Shown: positions 34,988 through 47,363, counted from the first letter of the stretch. The stretch: 56,141 nt of DNA from Fomitopsis serialis (GCF_022376445.1 NW_025955219.1:1-56141), one strand, 5' to 3'. A program made the numbers and translations. The notes: generated by a model not told the origin, from the letters alone.

Positions 34988-36516
34988 GTGTCCGCAACAG
35001 TGATTGCATCTATTCATGACCATCGACGAATATATACCCACGAATTGTACTCGACTTGTTGCTCGGCTTACCGATCCGCCAGCGACACACGTCTTCATGA
35101 TATCGTACGCGCTACTTCGCGATGGCCTATAATCTCTTTGTTTCCCTTCTCTGGCTCACCGACTTCACGTGTACTTTCAGAATATAGCTGGTTATCTCGC
35201 GCTCATGTTGTGCGCCGCGGAAGGTCAGGAACATACCGATAATGCGGTTCACGTGTACGTGTAACGGATCAGTGCACACGTTGGAGCGCGTCTCAAACGT
35301 TTGTGGTCTGCCGATAACAAGTCCTTTTTCGTTATTCTCGCATACAGCAGAGTGGTCACTGCAACTTCAAGCTTCAAGTCTCACTCCGATGTGGCACCTC
35401 CCCGGGCCCTTCACCCCTTCTCGCATCCCACTATCAAAGTCAACGTAGTCGCCTATTTCCTACCCATCGCCCCCGTTTCGCTCGTCATTTGCTCCCACGG
35501 ACGGCTCCTCACCGGGCTGTCCTCGCTCATGATGTCTTGCTCAAAATCTTACATCATCTCCATTTACCACTGTCGACGAGCTTTGGCGACGATCCGGTTC
35601 TGCTCAATGCCGTGCTGACGTGCAAGAGGCTCTTGAACCCTAGGCCTGCATTGTCAATTTTATAGCGAAGCATCAAGTATTCCATTCCTCTCTGGCTCTC
35701 TTCTCGTCCTTCCGGGCAGTCACCCCCAGAACTCGAGCGGCGGGGTTTGTACTCGTATCATGCCACATCCGGGTCACACTCAAGAAGCTAGGTGAATGAT
35801 AGTTTGTAGACGAAAGACTTTATATCATTGTCAGTGACTTGGCGACGATTACTATGTATGCGACAGGGATGTAAAATTACGAAAGGCTGAACAGGTACAG
35901 CTCACCCAGTTTCGTGAACACGAAACGCTTGTCATGTTCGTCACCGAACGCACCGCTGTGCTGACCCTTATCGACTGAAACCAGAATACTAGTATGATGG
36001 GTCAGGCGCAATCGCATAGCTGCCAGTGGTATCTTGAAGTACTCATCCTACGCAGAGGAAAACCATAGTCATCCGTGCCTCTGTATATACTCGCGCTTCC
36101 GGGGACCAAGCCTTGCGATTCCATATGTTCGCTCGCTGTTCAGTACGCCCGCGATGGCGTTCATGTCCATTAGTGCGTGGGCAACCGTTCCCTCCATATG
36201 GCTCCATTAGTATTTCTCTGGCATATTGAGGATATACTTTCGAGACTTGTTCGAGACTACCAGTTCTGCAGACATCTGCATACTGAAAAGTGCCAGCGCT
36301 GAGCGGGTCTCCGCATCCGCGAGCGGACTTATCTTCCAGCTCATCAATTGAATTCGAAATATACATCTACGGTATTGTCGGTGGGTACAGTACGACGGAG
36401 GGTAGAGTAGTACATCTCGGGCTCGGCCCGGGCATCTCGCGTAGCGTTAATAGGCGCCCGAGTAAGATCTACGTAGCCACAGTTAAGTTCTTCTCTCCAA
36501 TCCGTCTGGCATCCCG
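34988..36516. other. No recognisable gene
   Basis: Short frames of at most 107 codons on both strands, with no domain, RNA gene or repeat recognised. The right end is presumably the promoter of the acidic-protein gene starting at 36517. Confidence 0.5.
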
Positions 36517-37435
36517 ATGTTGGACCCGTCGCTCCTTGCTATGTTTGCACCGCTGCCTCCTAACCACCAGTCGGTGTCGATCTCGAGCTTATCTACAAAA
36601 GATACGGATCCTTTATGGGAAACACTCAGTACCTCTGATACGATGCTCAGCACCGCCGACAGTGCTACAGATTCAATGGCATCGGAGGAGTGGGACAGAA
36701 TCCTCATGCGACCACGCCGTTCTTTGATCCGCGACATCCGATCGGCGGACCTGGAGACTCTCGAGCACAGGCTGGCAATGCCTATGAGAACACAAACAAA
36801 TACGGGGGACAACCATCAGGTAAGTCGACGTCGACGGTTGCAGCCGTAATGGAATGTGTACTCACACATCCTGCTTCTTGTACCAGCTTTCGCCCACTAG
36901 CCATCTTCCGTACCAGGGGTACGACGAGCGATACGAAACCATGCATGTCGCGGGCTTCCCTTTGCCAGAGTATGCACCTGCCAGTGCTAGTCCAAACGAC
37001 GCTGCATCCACCGGTAGCTCGCTGGGGAGCGAAGCGATGGACCACGCTATAAACCACGCGGTGCTGGCCGTAGGGGGTTCTGTGTCTCACGCGGACTACG
37101 TCGAGAACTGGAGGCAGGAGACACAGAGGTGGGCATTCCGGTGGGAGGACTTTACGGAACCGGATGAGTCCGACGAGATGGACTCGCCTGCGGTGGTCGC
37201 CACCCCGCTCGACGTCCAAATGGCGGTCCCCGAAGACACTCCAGGTCTACCCTTGGAGGGGAACGCGGCGGTCGACGTGGGGCCGAATTTGCCAACATTG
37301 GCTGGAACTCTCGAGCTCTGCGGATTGGAGGACGAGACCAGTCGTTCGATGATGAACGAGATCATGGACACCGCGATGGCTGAGTGGTCGACGAACAACC
37401 TCGACGCGGTCATCCTCGATCGCGAGCGAGACTAG
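36517..37435 (+). CDS. Acidic protein of unknown function (possible distant relative of the A/B genes)
   Basis: Unrecognised. Exons 36517-36819 and 36887-37435, joined by a 67-nt intron with GTAAGT donor and TACCAG acceptor, give 283 residues. The N-terminal exon is Ser/Thr-rich with an Arg-rich segment (RILMRPRRSLIRDIR). The second exon is strongly acidic and contains YVENWRQETQRWAFRWEDF, then a Pro/Val-rich spacer and an acidic C-terminus. The two-exon, phase-0 layout, acidic character and an aromatic E-W-R segment recall gene A (HFEEWRAYMDSLG), so this may be a diverged member of the local family; that is inference. No membrane segment or signal peptide was seen. A nuclear or regulatory role would be a guess. 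Confidence 0.7.
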
Positions 37436-37757
37436 TGGATATTAGTATGGAGGGGATCTGAGGTGGAAACGGAGACAAGCGTACGTGCGGTGGATTGATG
37501 GGCTGTCCCTGAATGGTTCGTTGGTCGCGAAGGTTGTGTTGCAGGTCTATTTGCATTAGTCTGAATGGCGTGTGGCTGTAAAGTATCCGATAAAAGTTCG
37601 ATGTGAAGGAAGAACGAGACCGTTGTTAGTTTTGTATGTGGAGCTCTGGTGAATGCAGCGGCAGGTTGCCGACCAACATGAGTGCCTTTTCATAAGTGTA
37701 AATTTGACATCACGCACCTTTACTCTGTCCATCGTCACCGTACCGTCGTCGTTAGCA

Positions 37758-38203
37758 TGTCTTCGCTCGCCACACAAACCTTTCTACCCGTTGGACCGAA
37801 GGAAGACGCTGCGAGTATACTTCTAGCACCGAAGATGTCAGGGATGTCTCTTGATAGCAAAGATGGAAGCCCAAGCTCATGGTCAGACTACCAGAGCAAA
37901 CAAATCGACGCCGACGCGGATGAACAGTCTGTGAGTTGTACCTCTGCCTTCCATGCTGAATCGGCCACTCACCTCTTCCGGGATCTCGACGTTGCGAAGC
38001 GGAACAGCGCTGCCTTCAATGTGCCGTGGCTTAGCGTATCTTGTAGCTGTCTTGGATCGTTGGGCCTCTCCTTAGGGTCCCGCGACATCAGTATCGCATC
38101 CGACGTTCACCTCACATACAGCCTCGTCTGCGAGTCGTCTCTTTCAAGGAACATTGAGGGTATTCTTCCCGAATTACAGAGATTTCTCTGCACAAGCCGT
38201 TAG
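37758..38203 (+). CDS. Hypothetical ORF, possibly the 5' exon of a gene
   Basis: A 148-codon open frame whose first 58 residues (MSSLATQTFLPVGPK.., ending DADADEQS) look like ordinary acidic disordered protein. Directly after this (about 37930) there is a good donor, GTGAGT, and the remaining frame changes to a Cys/Ser/Leu-rich composition more like intron or non-coding sequence. A spliced gene with later exons in 38.0-38.7 kb is possible, but I could not trace it. Product unknown. Confidence 0.3.
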
Positions 38204-40317
38204 GAGTTACCCCGCCGGAGAGTCTGGGGCAAATGCTCTGGCTATAGTGTTTCCTCGCCCCCTTCCATTTCACAGAGGTTTGTGTCGGATATTGTATATG
38301 TGTATGTGTATGCCTCCGTATATTTTTGCTCTTGCCTTCCAAAGCAACTGCTGTATTCCCAGCAAAGCTTGGTCAAAAGTCAATCAATGTCTCGCGGCGA
38401 CGAATGCAGAGACTGGTGCTATATTGCTTGGCTAAGTTAGCACTTGATATGCATAGCTGAAACGCTGTCGCCACGCACCTGTCTATTCTATGACCTGCAG
38501 CACGCCCTCGCAAGTACCCGCTTCAATGCGTCGTACACATCGGTCATGCGTAATTATGTGTTCATGACAGAAGCTTTATCGTTGGCTTTTTCTGTCGCGA
38601 CCAGCCAGAGAGCGGACATGTACTCGTTCAGTGGTACACATGATATATATCGCCAAGCTCGGTTTGTTCGAGATGATGTTTGCGCCATGTAAGCGTCTTG
38701 CATTTGGTAAACAATATATCAGAACGCGATCATTGCACTTTCGACATCGAGGACGCCAGCTACAAGCTGCCACAGTATGAGTGCTACGATTTGCAGTGAT
38801 GAGCGCCAATCTATACGAGTCGCAATGGCACCACATACCTGCTAATCCTACTCTCATCCGACGCTACATTCCACACAAACACCTGCGGATTACCGTCAGA
38901 GCCACTCCACATACAGTAGAATCTTGCCCTCACATACCACTGGCCTCCTCTGCTCTTATCGGCATGTCCGACATCGACGTCTGCGTACTGCCGCCCGCCC
39001 ACGGATGCGAGTATCCTCTCTGCTTGCTGAGATATGTCCGGATGCTCCTTCTTGACGATAAACTTGCCGAAATGCGACACAGCGTCGATCGACAGACGGC
39101 CGAAATTCAGTGCCGCATACTATGGAGGCCACTGACATACGATGCGAGAGGAGTGCATGCCCGATGAGGTCGCTTGAGCGGCACATGCCAAGATTCCTCT
39201 GCACATCGCAGATGCAGCATGATGGATGAGCCAGGCCTCGTATGCCACCACTTGACGGAACGGAAGTCCGACCCCAGATCGAGTGAACACCACAGCAGCG
39301 AAATTCTAGGCCGATCTGGTCCTGAAAAGCCGAGCGAAACTTGGATAGGGGGTGAAATGAATCCTGCAAAGGGGACAGCAGCAAAAAATAATCGCAACCG
39401 CGAAGTTGGAGATGGTCGCTCACGTCACGATCGTTCGGTCATCACCAAACTCCTCCCATCCCCGCGGACTCGAGTGACCACCCAGAATTGAGAAGCCGGG
39501 AGACAGTCGCATTGTACGAGCATAGCGAGACAGATGTCCAGTGGATTGTTTTGGGATCGGCGGTTACGAGGCGCTCTGAGTAAGCGGCAGGAGTGCCAAA
39601 GGATAATAAAATTGCACGTTGGCCTGCAGGCAGAGGCACCTCACAGGCATATGAATGCGCAGGTAGCAAACAAGAGCTTACTTGCCAGGCAGATTGATGC
39701 ACAATCTTCGAACCATTTTGTTCGCTTCCGAGTCACCCACTCCATGGCTGCCTGGCGCGACAAACAGGTTCCATGTGCGTGAAAACGGGTTTGACCTCCA
39801 GCTAGCAGCACTGCCCGAGGCAAGAGGGGAAGCCAAGTTCACGGTGGGGTGTTTAGTCGTGAATATCGAGGCAAGGCAAGTTGCAGACATGGTAGTCAAG
39901 AGAGCGGCAGCCACGTCGGGACAGTCCGATTCGGATACCGCGCCACAATCGGGCGCTGCGGACGAAAAGGGTATGTGCGCGCAAGGCACAATACTCTAAC
40001 TCACTCACCGGGAGGTTCGCGTCGACGTCGTCTTGTGGACTCTCGTTTCGATAGGCTCCAGGTGCTAAGTATGTGATTGGTATTGCACAGCACAAACTCT
40101 GTCCAAGTATCCTACTCATGGATGCGCAACTTGCGCGGCTCGGCGACGATCTTCTGCGTGCGATAGGACCGACAGCATACAGTATACTATAAAAAATTGG
40201 ATGATCGTGGCTCTGACCGCAGAGTCAGTGACTGTTTGAATGCTGTTGGTTAGAAACCTACGACACGACGATGGGCGAGGAGTGGCCCCGGCCAGTGATC
40301 GGCTTAGACTAGCTATG
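38204..40317. other. No recognisable gene
   Basis: Frames of up to 155 codons, mutually overlapping, without domains. A CCTGCAGG palindrome near 39624 resembles those at 4.2-4.9 kb. It may contain a third, heavily decayed copy of whatever follows gene B in the duplicated units, but I could not align it by eye. Confidence 0.4.
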
Positions 40318-40485
40318 ACGGCGGCTTGCTGAGGCTCAGCCTACAGCGTGACCAGCGACAAGCATCATGACGCAATAGTCCATGGGGTAGAATTCCGGAT
40401 TTGCTCGCGCGAGCTGCATCCAAGTATCGGACTGACCGCAAGGCAGTCAAGGTGTTGCGAGTTTCCTCACTAGGACGGCAGGCCA

Positions 40486-40510
40486 AACAACGCGTACATA
40501 ACGCGTCGTT
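40486..40510. promoter_or_regulatory. Dyad of two ACGCGT (MCB-type) boxes, left copy
   Basis: ACGCGT at 40490-40495 and 40501-40506, 5 bp apart, with outer AAC/GTT arms completing a near-perfect dyad. ACGCGT is the site of the MBF (Mbp1/Res-type) cell-cycle factors in other fungi. It lies about 545 bp upstream of gene A1, inside a block of some 80 bp that is almost identical in both duplicate units. Confidence 0.5.
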
Positions 40511-41050
40511 GCGCAGCCACCGCCGATCGACGCGCCTCGAAGGCCAGTCGCGACGGAGGGTGTGCTCTGTGACGCGAGAGATGCCACACAGACCGTACTG
40601 TCCATACTGCCGACTCACTGACTCGTGGGACGATTGAACATTACATACCATTCCACTGGGAGGAGGTACTTGCCTGAGTTCAGAACCGTCAACTTGAATT
40701 CACCAAACAGCGCCGGGTCAACCTCGTTGACGCACTAGGGGTATGGTTCGGCATTTGAGATCGCTTTGCGCAGAATGGCGGCACATATAGACGTGAAGGT
40801 CGTGGAGTGAGAGTAGTGGTACTAACCAGTGGTAGAGTAAGTACGAGTCGCCCGGCATTATCCGAGTGGCAGCATAGCCGCACAAACACGAAGAGCCACT
40901 GCCGTGGCCAGAGTCGCCTTTCTCTTCTATCTTCACACATCAACTCGACCGACATCTCCTCTCCCGTCCGTCGCCTACCCTCAAATCATCAGCGCCTTCG
41001 CCTCGTACAGGAGCCATACACATTACACTTCACACCTCACGTCGAGCAAC

Positions 41051-41685
41051 ATGGAATCTACCCTGCCCTACATATCGACAGCACCCAACAGCACCTCCCC
41101 ATCAGCCGACCTCGATCCTTATGATGCCATGATATTGGAGTATATCGACGAAGAGCACATCATTGCTCTCGGTCTCCTGCCACACTTATTCCCAAGGACG
41201 ACGGCCCAACCTACCGCCCAGCAAGACTCGTCAAGGGACTCACCCGCAAGCTCCTGGAACACAGCACCAAATACGACAGGCAATGCCGATGCCCACATCG
41301 TAAGCCATATGGTCATTCCCGATCGTAATTGATTCTGTGCTCACCATTGTTGTCTATCGTACCTGACACTCAGGCCGATATGCCTGTGGCGGAGAGCTTG
41401 AACGCCGCTACGGCGTCGGTATACCCACATGCCACTTCAGACAACGGGGGGCGGAGCATCGTGTATACCGAGTACCGCCCCGTCAGCGACAATACCTTCG
41501 ACCACACCACTACACACCCGGCTATACCTCTCGCGCAACTCGATCACTTCGAGGAGTGGAGGGCCTACATGGACAGCCTCGGACAATTCCGTGCTGCCTC
41601 ATCAGACAGTTGGATCAACATAGACGCGAACGGCAGCGGTTTCGTCGCACCTCTGATGGCGGCCGGGTTGGGCGAAACCGTTTAG
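41051..41685 (+). CDS. Acidic protein, gene A1 (unknown function)
   Basis: Unrecognised protein of 186 residues from exons 41051-41299 and 41374-41685; the 74-nt intron is phase 0. The N-terminus (MESTLPYISTAP..) leads to a conserved acidic stretch, DLDPYDAMILEYIDEEHII, and LLPHLFPR; a Gln/Ser/Thr-rich linker crosses the splice; the second exon has HFEEWRAYMDSLGQF, and the protein ends PLMAAGLGETV. No membrane segment, signal peptide or known domain was seen. The acidic, aromatic N-terminal stretch could be an activation-type or binding motif (inference). The duplicate at 47364 keeps exon 1 closely (same DPYDAMILEYIDEEHII) but is broken in exon 2. The intact frame and conserved exon 1 support a real gene. 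Confidence 0.75.
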
Positions 41686-41929
41686 GGTCTTCTTGAGTCG
41701 AGTGGAGGCAATGAATGCCTAAGGTTGGATTGACGGGGTTGAATGAGGACTGAATGACGGTCACGACGTGGTTGATAACATGTATCATTTGTGGCAGAGC
41801 CGTCGAATTGACATATACATTGACCTTGGGTGAAGAGCACGACACCATCTTTGTAATGTCTGAGCAGGTTACTCACCTGGTTATCAGCCAAGGCGACGAG
41901 CAGTCTGGACGCTGCCGCAGCCTCGAGGC

Positions 41930-42052
41930 AGATTATCTTATTTGAGACCAATCGAACTCAGCGGCATTTCGCAGGTGGTGTTAGGCGCCCGAACACAAAG
42001 GAGTAGCCACAGTCGTCGTCGTCTTCTGTCTTCAACGCGCATCCCCGTCGTC
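41930..42052 (+). promoter_or_regulatory. Upstream block of gene B1, conserved in the duplicate
   Basis: Nearly identical to 48250-48372 upstream of B2, with shared segments such as GCAGGTGGTGTTAGGCGCCC and GGAGTAGCCACAGTCGTCGT. It starts with a GATA-type site (GATTATCTTAT) in both copies. It is better conserved than the downstream exon 1 coding sequence, which suggests a regulatory role or recent exchange. Confidence 0.55.
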
Positions 42053-42125
42053 CCGTCGTCTGCGTCGTACAGCCCACGAATACCCCGAGTCCTGCGTTCA
42101 TACTATCAGTATACAACACTCCACG

Positions 42126-43419
42126 ATGATGGATCCCCGGTGCGAAACTGCACACCCTCTTCACGCCACTATGTTACCGGACGCCACCCAGAACATGGGC
42201 GTCCCGTATTCCGACGCGATTCTGGGCGAGAACGTCGAGGAGGCGCATACCTTCAACCATTCTCATGACCTACGCTTATGTTCCCTTGACCCACCATCTC
42301 GCGAAGGCCTGGTTTCGCATCTGCCAGGCCTACCTGCACGTCCCCCCGGCCTACCCGCTCGTTCGCCAGGCGTCCCACTGCGCCCCCCTGGTCTACCCTC
42401 TCCTCGTGCAGCCCGACCTGCTTACCTTTCGGGCCTGCCGACACGTCCCCGAGGCATACCGACTCGGCCACCAGGCCTGCCTGCACCTGCTCGACCCCCG
42501 GGCTTGCCTGCACCTGCTCGACCGCCGGGCCTACCCTCCCCTCGACGAGGCCTCCCTGCCTACCCTTTCGGCATACCTTGGCCCCATGCGGAGGCACACC
42601 GCTTTGTGAATCAACCCTCTAAGACCTCAGATGCGAGCTCCTGGAGTGCAGAAGCATTTACGACAGCCGAGAGCCACGATGCCGACAAGGAAGTAAGTCG
42701 TTGGCGACGGAATCGTAAATGAATCTGCACTCACGCGCACTGTGCTACAGAATGTTCCTCCTCCTGTCGGTGGGCAGTACACGTTTGGAAGAACGAACGC
42801 GGCCCGACACCTACCTGCCCAACCGGCTTTCCAGTCCGGAGCGATCTTGAATCCGGTGTGGACCCACACAGCCCGCGTTGGATTGGGCGATGCAGCCCGC
42901 CCCGACACCCGCCCTCTCGAGCCGGTCGGGCAATATCCCGCCGAAGACCCAGCGTGGGCGGGAGGCCTGACAAGATCGGGACGTCCCATGGCTCCGCGTA
43001 GCGCCCAGCCCATGTCATCGCACTACGACGCCGCCATCGGCACCTACCAACATTCCCACCTCGAGGCTATGACGTGGACCGACGGCTTCCTTACGAGACA
43101 TTGGATACGGGAGGAGGCATTCAGAATACAGGAAGAGCGATGGGTGGCGGCCGAGAACGCCAGGGTCCCGCCCCCCATGGAGCCCGTGATACTCGAAGAG
43201 CACTGGCCCTGTGCTACGGCGGGGTTGCTGCTCTTGCCTGCGGAGCACGACGATTCCGGAAGCGACTCCGGCTACTCGTCTTCCGGCGACCTGTCTGCCC
43301 TCGACGACATCATGCCAGGGCTGGCTGGATTGGGCGAGCTGGTTGGTTTGGACGATGATGCTTCGAAGGCGTTGTCCAACGACGGCTATGTAGCATGCGG
43401 GGAGATCGTCGAGGAGTAG
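42126..43419 (+). CDS. Repeat-containing acidic protein, gene B1 (unknown function)
   Basis: Unrecognised; exons 42126-42692 and 42751-43419 (58-nt phase-0 intron) give 411 residues. The second ATG (42129, MDP) matches the duplicate's MDS start. Residues of about 8-45 share DATQNMG..YSDAILGENVE with B2. About 65-150 is a degenerate repeat of PGLPARP/PGLPAPARP-like units, partly exact at DNA level (CTGCACCTGCTCGACC twice). Exon 2 is conserved with B2: NVPP.VG, GAILNPVWTHTARVGLG, RPLEPVGQ, DPAWAGG and the acidic C-terminus DDIMPGLAGLGELVGLDDDAS..EIVEE. B1 keeps a longer middle piece (DGFLTRHWIREEAFRIQEERW) that is absent in B2. No membrane or catalytic motif was seen. A two-copy gene with conserved termini is likely real. 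Confidence 0.75.
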
Positions 43420-46325
43420 AAGGGGAAGGTCGATTCCGATGCGACGCCGAGAAGATCTGACAAGGCGCTGCATCAGCAGTTCGTTCGTGTCGGATACAAA
43501 GTTCTGGTTTGCGTCTTTGTTACCTGTATAGTATCTGAAGTGGTGTATCTATCAGCAGCGCTGTTCTCTGTCCCTCGATGTTCTAGGAGTACGATTTATT
43601 GGATACGGCATCATCCTTGCCTGGTGTTCACGTGAGTACAGTGCGCAAGCTCGAGACCTACGTCACGCACCTTCATCTTCTCTACCTTCATCAACGTCGA
43701 GAGTATCCTGCATTCACTGCCTTGCAGTCTTTACAGTACGCTACGCGTAAAATAGTCTTACTGATCATGTTCCTTGGCACAGATCACGATCTCGCACCAC
43801 ACTAGGTCGTTGTCTCGGTGCGCTGTTGACGATTCCGTGTCCAACTGCCGCGAAACGGAGGATACTTCTCGGTTCGAGTGTCGACGAGGTCCCTCGATGA
43901 CATTACCCAGTATGCGGAATGCTAGGCAGCAGATAGCTGTCAAGACGGAGAATCCGGTGAGCAAAAGGAACGTACTGCCGTATCGAAATCCGTGCTTACC
44001 CATGCCTCGTGCACTGGACGCGGCTTCTGGCGCGAGACCCCACAGTCATACCAGGTATGTCCCAGCTCTTCTTGTGGCCCATCAGTGGCATATTCGTGGG
44101 GAAAATACATCTTGAACGTGACGAGTGCGACACCTAGACCGGCGATGAAGGACTGGACAGCGTATTTCCCGGACTGCAGAGCATGTCTAGCGAGCCGTAT
44201 GAGGGTGGACAGGGGTACAGTCCCGGTCCGGACGAGCATTCGACATTGTGGACTTGGAGGCGAAGTCGGTACACGACAGGCGATGGTTCACGGCAATCGC
44301 AGGCAGCGAGACCTATAGAGTGTTCTCGTAGTAGCCAACATCGCTCTGTGCGCCTTCGCTTTATATGCCCACGGTTCCTGTACGGCTTTGACCCCCAACT
44401 ACGCCAAGTTATCTATTCGTTCGTTTGCCACGACCGCGTAAGCGCCCAATATACAAGGTAGACACCAACTTTGAACTCAACTTGTGCGTCCTTGTTCTAG
44501 CCCCCCATGACCGCGTTGTCTCATGAGTGGGGTATCCGCTGATGCTCTGAACAGTGAACACCTTGATATCCAATGGTTAGTCTACGCGGCGTGTCTGTAC
44601 GTGTTCTCACTTACCACATGCAACGTGAACGCGAACGCGGTTTTCCGAGATGTGGCGTACTCAGCTATCCATCATCTGCCCCTCAGCTGCTACTCCGAGA
44701 GGCACTGATTAACACGCAGGCGGCAGACAGACACTCGGAGAGGCGAGCAGAGTTGAGCGCGTCGCTGATGAAGACAACGCCACTCCTACTCATACGGCCG
44801 CGGTACCCTGTGCGTCTCGAGCTACGACAAGACGTACATTCCGCGACTCCATTTGAAGCTGTAAGAGTTGAGACGTCGTTGTCGATCGTCTTCGCGGCAT
44901 TCAGATCGATGCACCTTGACGTCGGCATGGCCAACAGTTCGACCATTTCCGATCCAGCCTAGAGATGACTTGCATTCGCGGCGCATAGAGGCATGTGGTC
45001 TGCGACAGTCGCTTGGTGAGTGACGGCGTACCATCCAGATTGCTGTTGTGCTCACCTGAGGCGCCTTCCGTGATCAGTGAGTCTAGTGCGTGGCCATCTC
45101 TTCCACTGCGAGTTGACGATACAACACGAACTAAGCGACATCCTCGAGCGCCGCCCTACACGATACGCTGGCCTGGATGTGCGCACTCGGTGTATTTGGT
45201 GCCCAAGACACGTCTACATGCTGGAAGTTCACTGTCTTCGGCATCAGGAATATGCATCGCGAACGTTTTCGGGAGTCTCTTCCAAAAGAGCCTGCCAAAC
45301 CTGGCGAACGTTGAGTATATGAACCTTGAACCTATATACAGCAAGGTTACTCACGACATGCGTAGTCTACTGCGCAACGAAACTTTGGGTCACTTCGGAC
45401 AAGTGACATGTACCCTCCGTTGCGGCTTGTACCCTAGTCCACAACGCCACCCCATCGGAACCTCCGATCATCTGTTATATCGCAGCGGCTGGCGTGTCCG
45501 GATCGGTCCTCCGCGACAGAGACAGGCGATGTCCCTTGCGAGAATGCGACCGATTTGGCTGCTCTATGTCAACGACCCTGACAGCTCAGAAGAAAAGCCG
45601 AGGTATCTCGCCCTGTCCCGGGCGCTGCGTCGTACGAAGACTTCGTCTGACGTGACAAGGCAGGCATAGAGAGTACGGATACAAGTTTCGCGCACCGGCA
45701 TACGGTGACTCGCTCTCGACGTGAGACAGCCTTGACGACTTCCGGCGGGACATCAAGCTAGATGATGCAACAATCAGATGAAGGCATCCGACAGATGGCG
45801 TTTCCCTGCGGCCTTGCGACCAGACCGGTTGTGCAACCTGTGGACAGACCGACTACGTGTCGAGCATGGCCCCACGTACAGGCACCGCGCGATTGCTGCC
45901 TGGTGGCACGTCAGAAGTTGGTGTGCAAGGAATGGATGGAAGGGAAAGGATGAGTTCCATGTGGTTGCCGTCGTGCTGAGCGTGGTTCACGAGCCATGAC
46001 TGACGGTGCGATCTATATACCTTGAGTTTGCTTTTTCTGTCTAGGCAATTGAGCTGACTCACCTGTGTTCAAGAAGAGAGGATTGAACATGAAGATGTAG
46101 TGGCGACTCATCGCGGGCTGATCAATCGACCGCAGACTACATGCAACGACGGACTCGGACGTACTGCGCAGAAAAGAGAAGCGAACTAGAGGGCAATGTA
46201 GAATCCTCAAGAACTTGAAAAAGTGACTTGCAGGGTGCGCACGGGGGTATCATTGGACGGCCGATATGAACGAGGGCGAGGTGGTTACCGACTCGAACGA
46301 GGTGTCGCTGAATACCAATTGACGA
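43420..46325. other. Unresolved region conserved in both duplicate units
   Basis: Homologous, with many differences, to 49608-52195. Several good minus-strand donor-like strings (CAG/GTGAG, GTGAGTAAC) sit at matching places in both units (left near 46062, 45353 and 45054; right near 51912, 51270 and 51035), hinting at a decayed or fast-evolving minus-strand multi-exon gene. Hydrophobic stretches occur (for example minus FSVLTAICCLAFRILG near 43.95 kb and FIAGLGVALVTF near 44.14 kb), so a membrane protein is possible. I could not build a continuous frame and assign nothing. Confidence 0.35.
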
Positions 46326-46813
46326 CGTGTATCGAGTCTATTGACGGGCCTACTTACTATCATCACACTGAGCTTGTATTCGAGTTTGTTACTTTGTAGC
46401 GTTCAACATTTCATTCAAACGCCACTTGTGGCTGAAGCTGAAGCGCCACCCTTCAAGTACTTCAAAGTTCGCCATGGGCAACCTCCGTGGTTTGCAGACT
46501 ACACTGCTGATCTCGCAACGCGCGAGCAAGGATGATGTCGCCATAGGTGGCGGCACTTCGAGTCTGAACACTGTCAGTCCGAAACTTACTAGGACCACAA
46601 ATTATACGATGGTCGTGAAGTATCAAAGCGGCTGGCTCTGAATCACTAATAGCGGTTGGCCGAGGCTCAGCCTGCAACATGACAAGAGATGAGGGTCACG
46701 GCACAATGTATATGGCGTGAAATGCCAGTTTTTTTTCACCCACTGCCGCGTTTGAGTGTTGGACTGACTGGAAAGGCGTTGCAAGTTGCCTCACTAGGAC
46801 GGCAGGCCAAACA

Positions 46814-46830
46814 ACGCGTACATAACGCGT
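46814..46830. promoter_or_regulatory. Two ACGCGT (MCB-type) boxes, right copy
   Basis: ACGCGT at 46814-46819 and 46825-46830, with the same 5-bp spacing and surroundings as at 40490-40506. One base change in the outer arm weakens the larger dyad. It lies about 535 bp upstream of the broken A2. Confidence 0.5.
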
Positions 46831-47363
46831 CGTCGCGCAGCCACCGCCGATCGACGCGCCTCGAAGGCGAGTTGCGATGGAAGGTAGATACATGCTGTGC
46901 GGTACGAGAGATGTCACACAGACCGCGCAGTACATACCGATCTGACTCACCGACTCATGGACACGGTTGAACATACTTGCCCGAGTTCAGAGCCAGCTTG
47001 AGTTGCCAAACGGCACCGGGTCAACCTCGTTGATGCACTGGAAGTATGGTTCGAGATTTGGAGATCACTTTGCGCTGGGCGGCAGTGCAAGAAGATACGC
47101 GCAGCGTAAACGTGAGGGTCATGGAGTCAGAGTAGTGGTAGAGAGTGGTAGAGTACGAGTCGCCCGGCATCATCCGAGTGGCAGCATAGCCGCCCAGACA
47201 CGAAGAGCCACTGCCGTGGCCAGAGTCGCCTTTCTCTTCTGTCTTCACACATCAACACGACCGAGACCTCCTCTCCCGTCCGTCGTCTACCTCAATCAGC
47301 AGCACATTGGCCTCGTACGCGAGCCATACACACCACACTTCACACCTCACATTGACCGACATC

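Larger units (their letters stand above)
40318..46325 (+). repeat. Left copy of a tandem segmental duplication (about 6.0 kb)
   Basis: Contains, in order, a conserved upstream block with an ACGCGT dyad, gene A1, gene B1 and an unresolved region. The same order recurs at 46649-52195. By-eye identity is very high in the upstream blocks and exon 1 of A, and lower toward the distal end. Borders are approximate: left at the shared GAGGCTCAGCCT, right at the shared ACTCGAACGA region. Confidence 0.85.
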
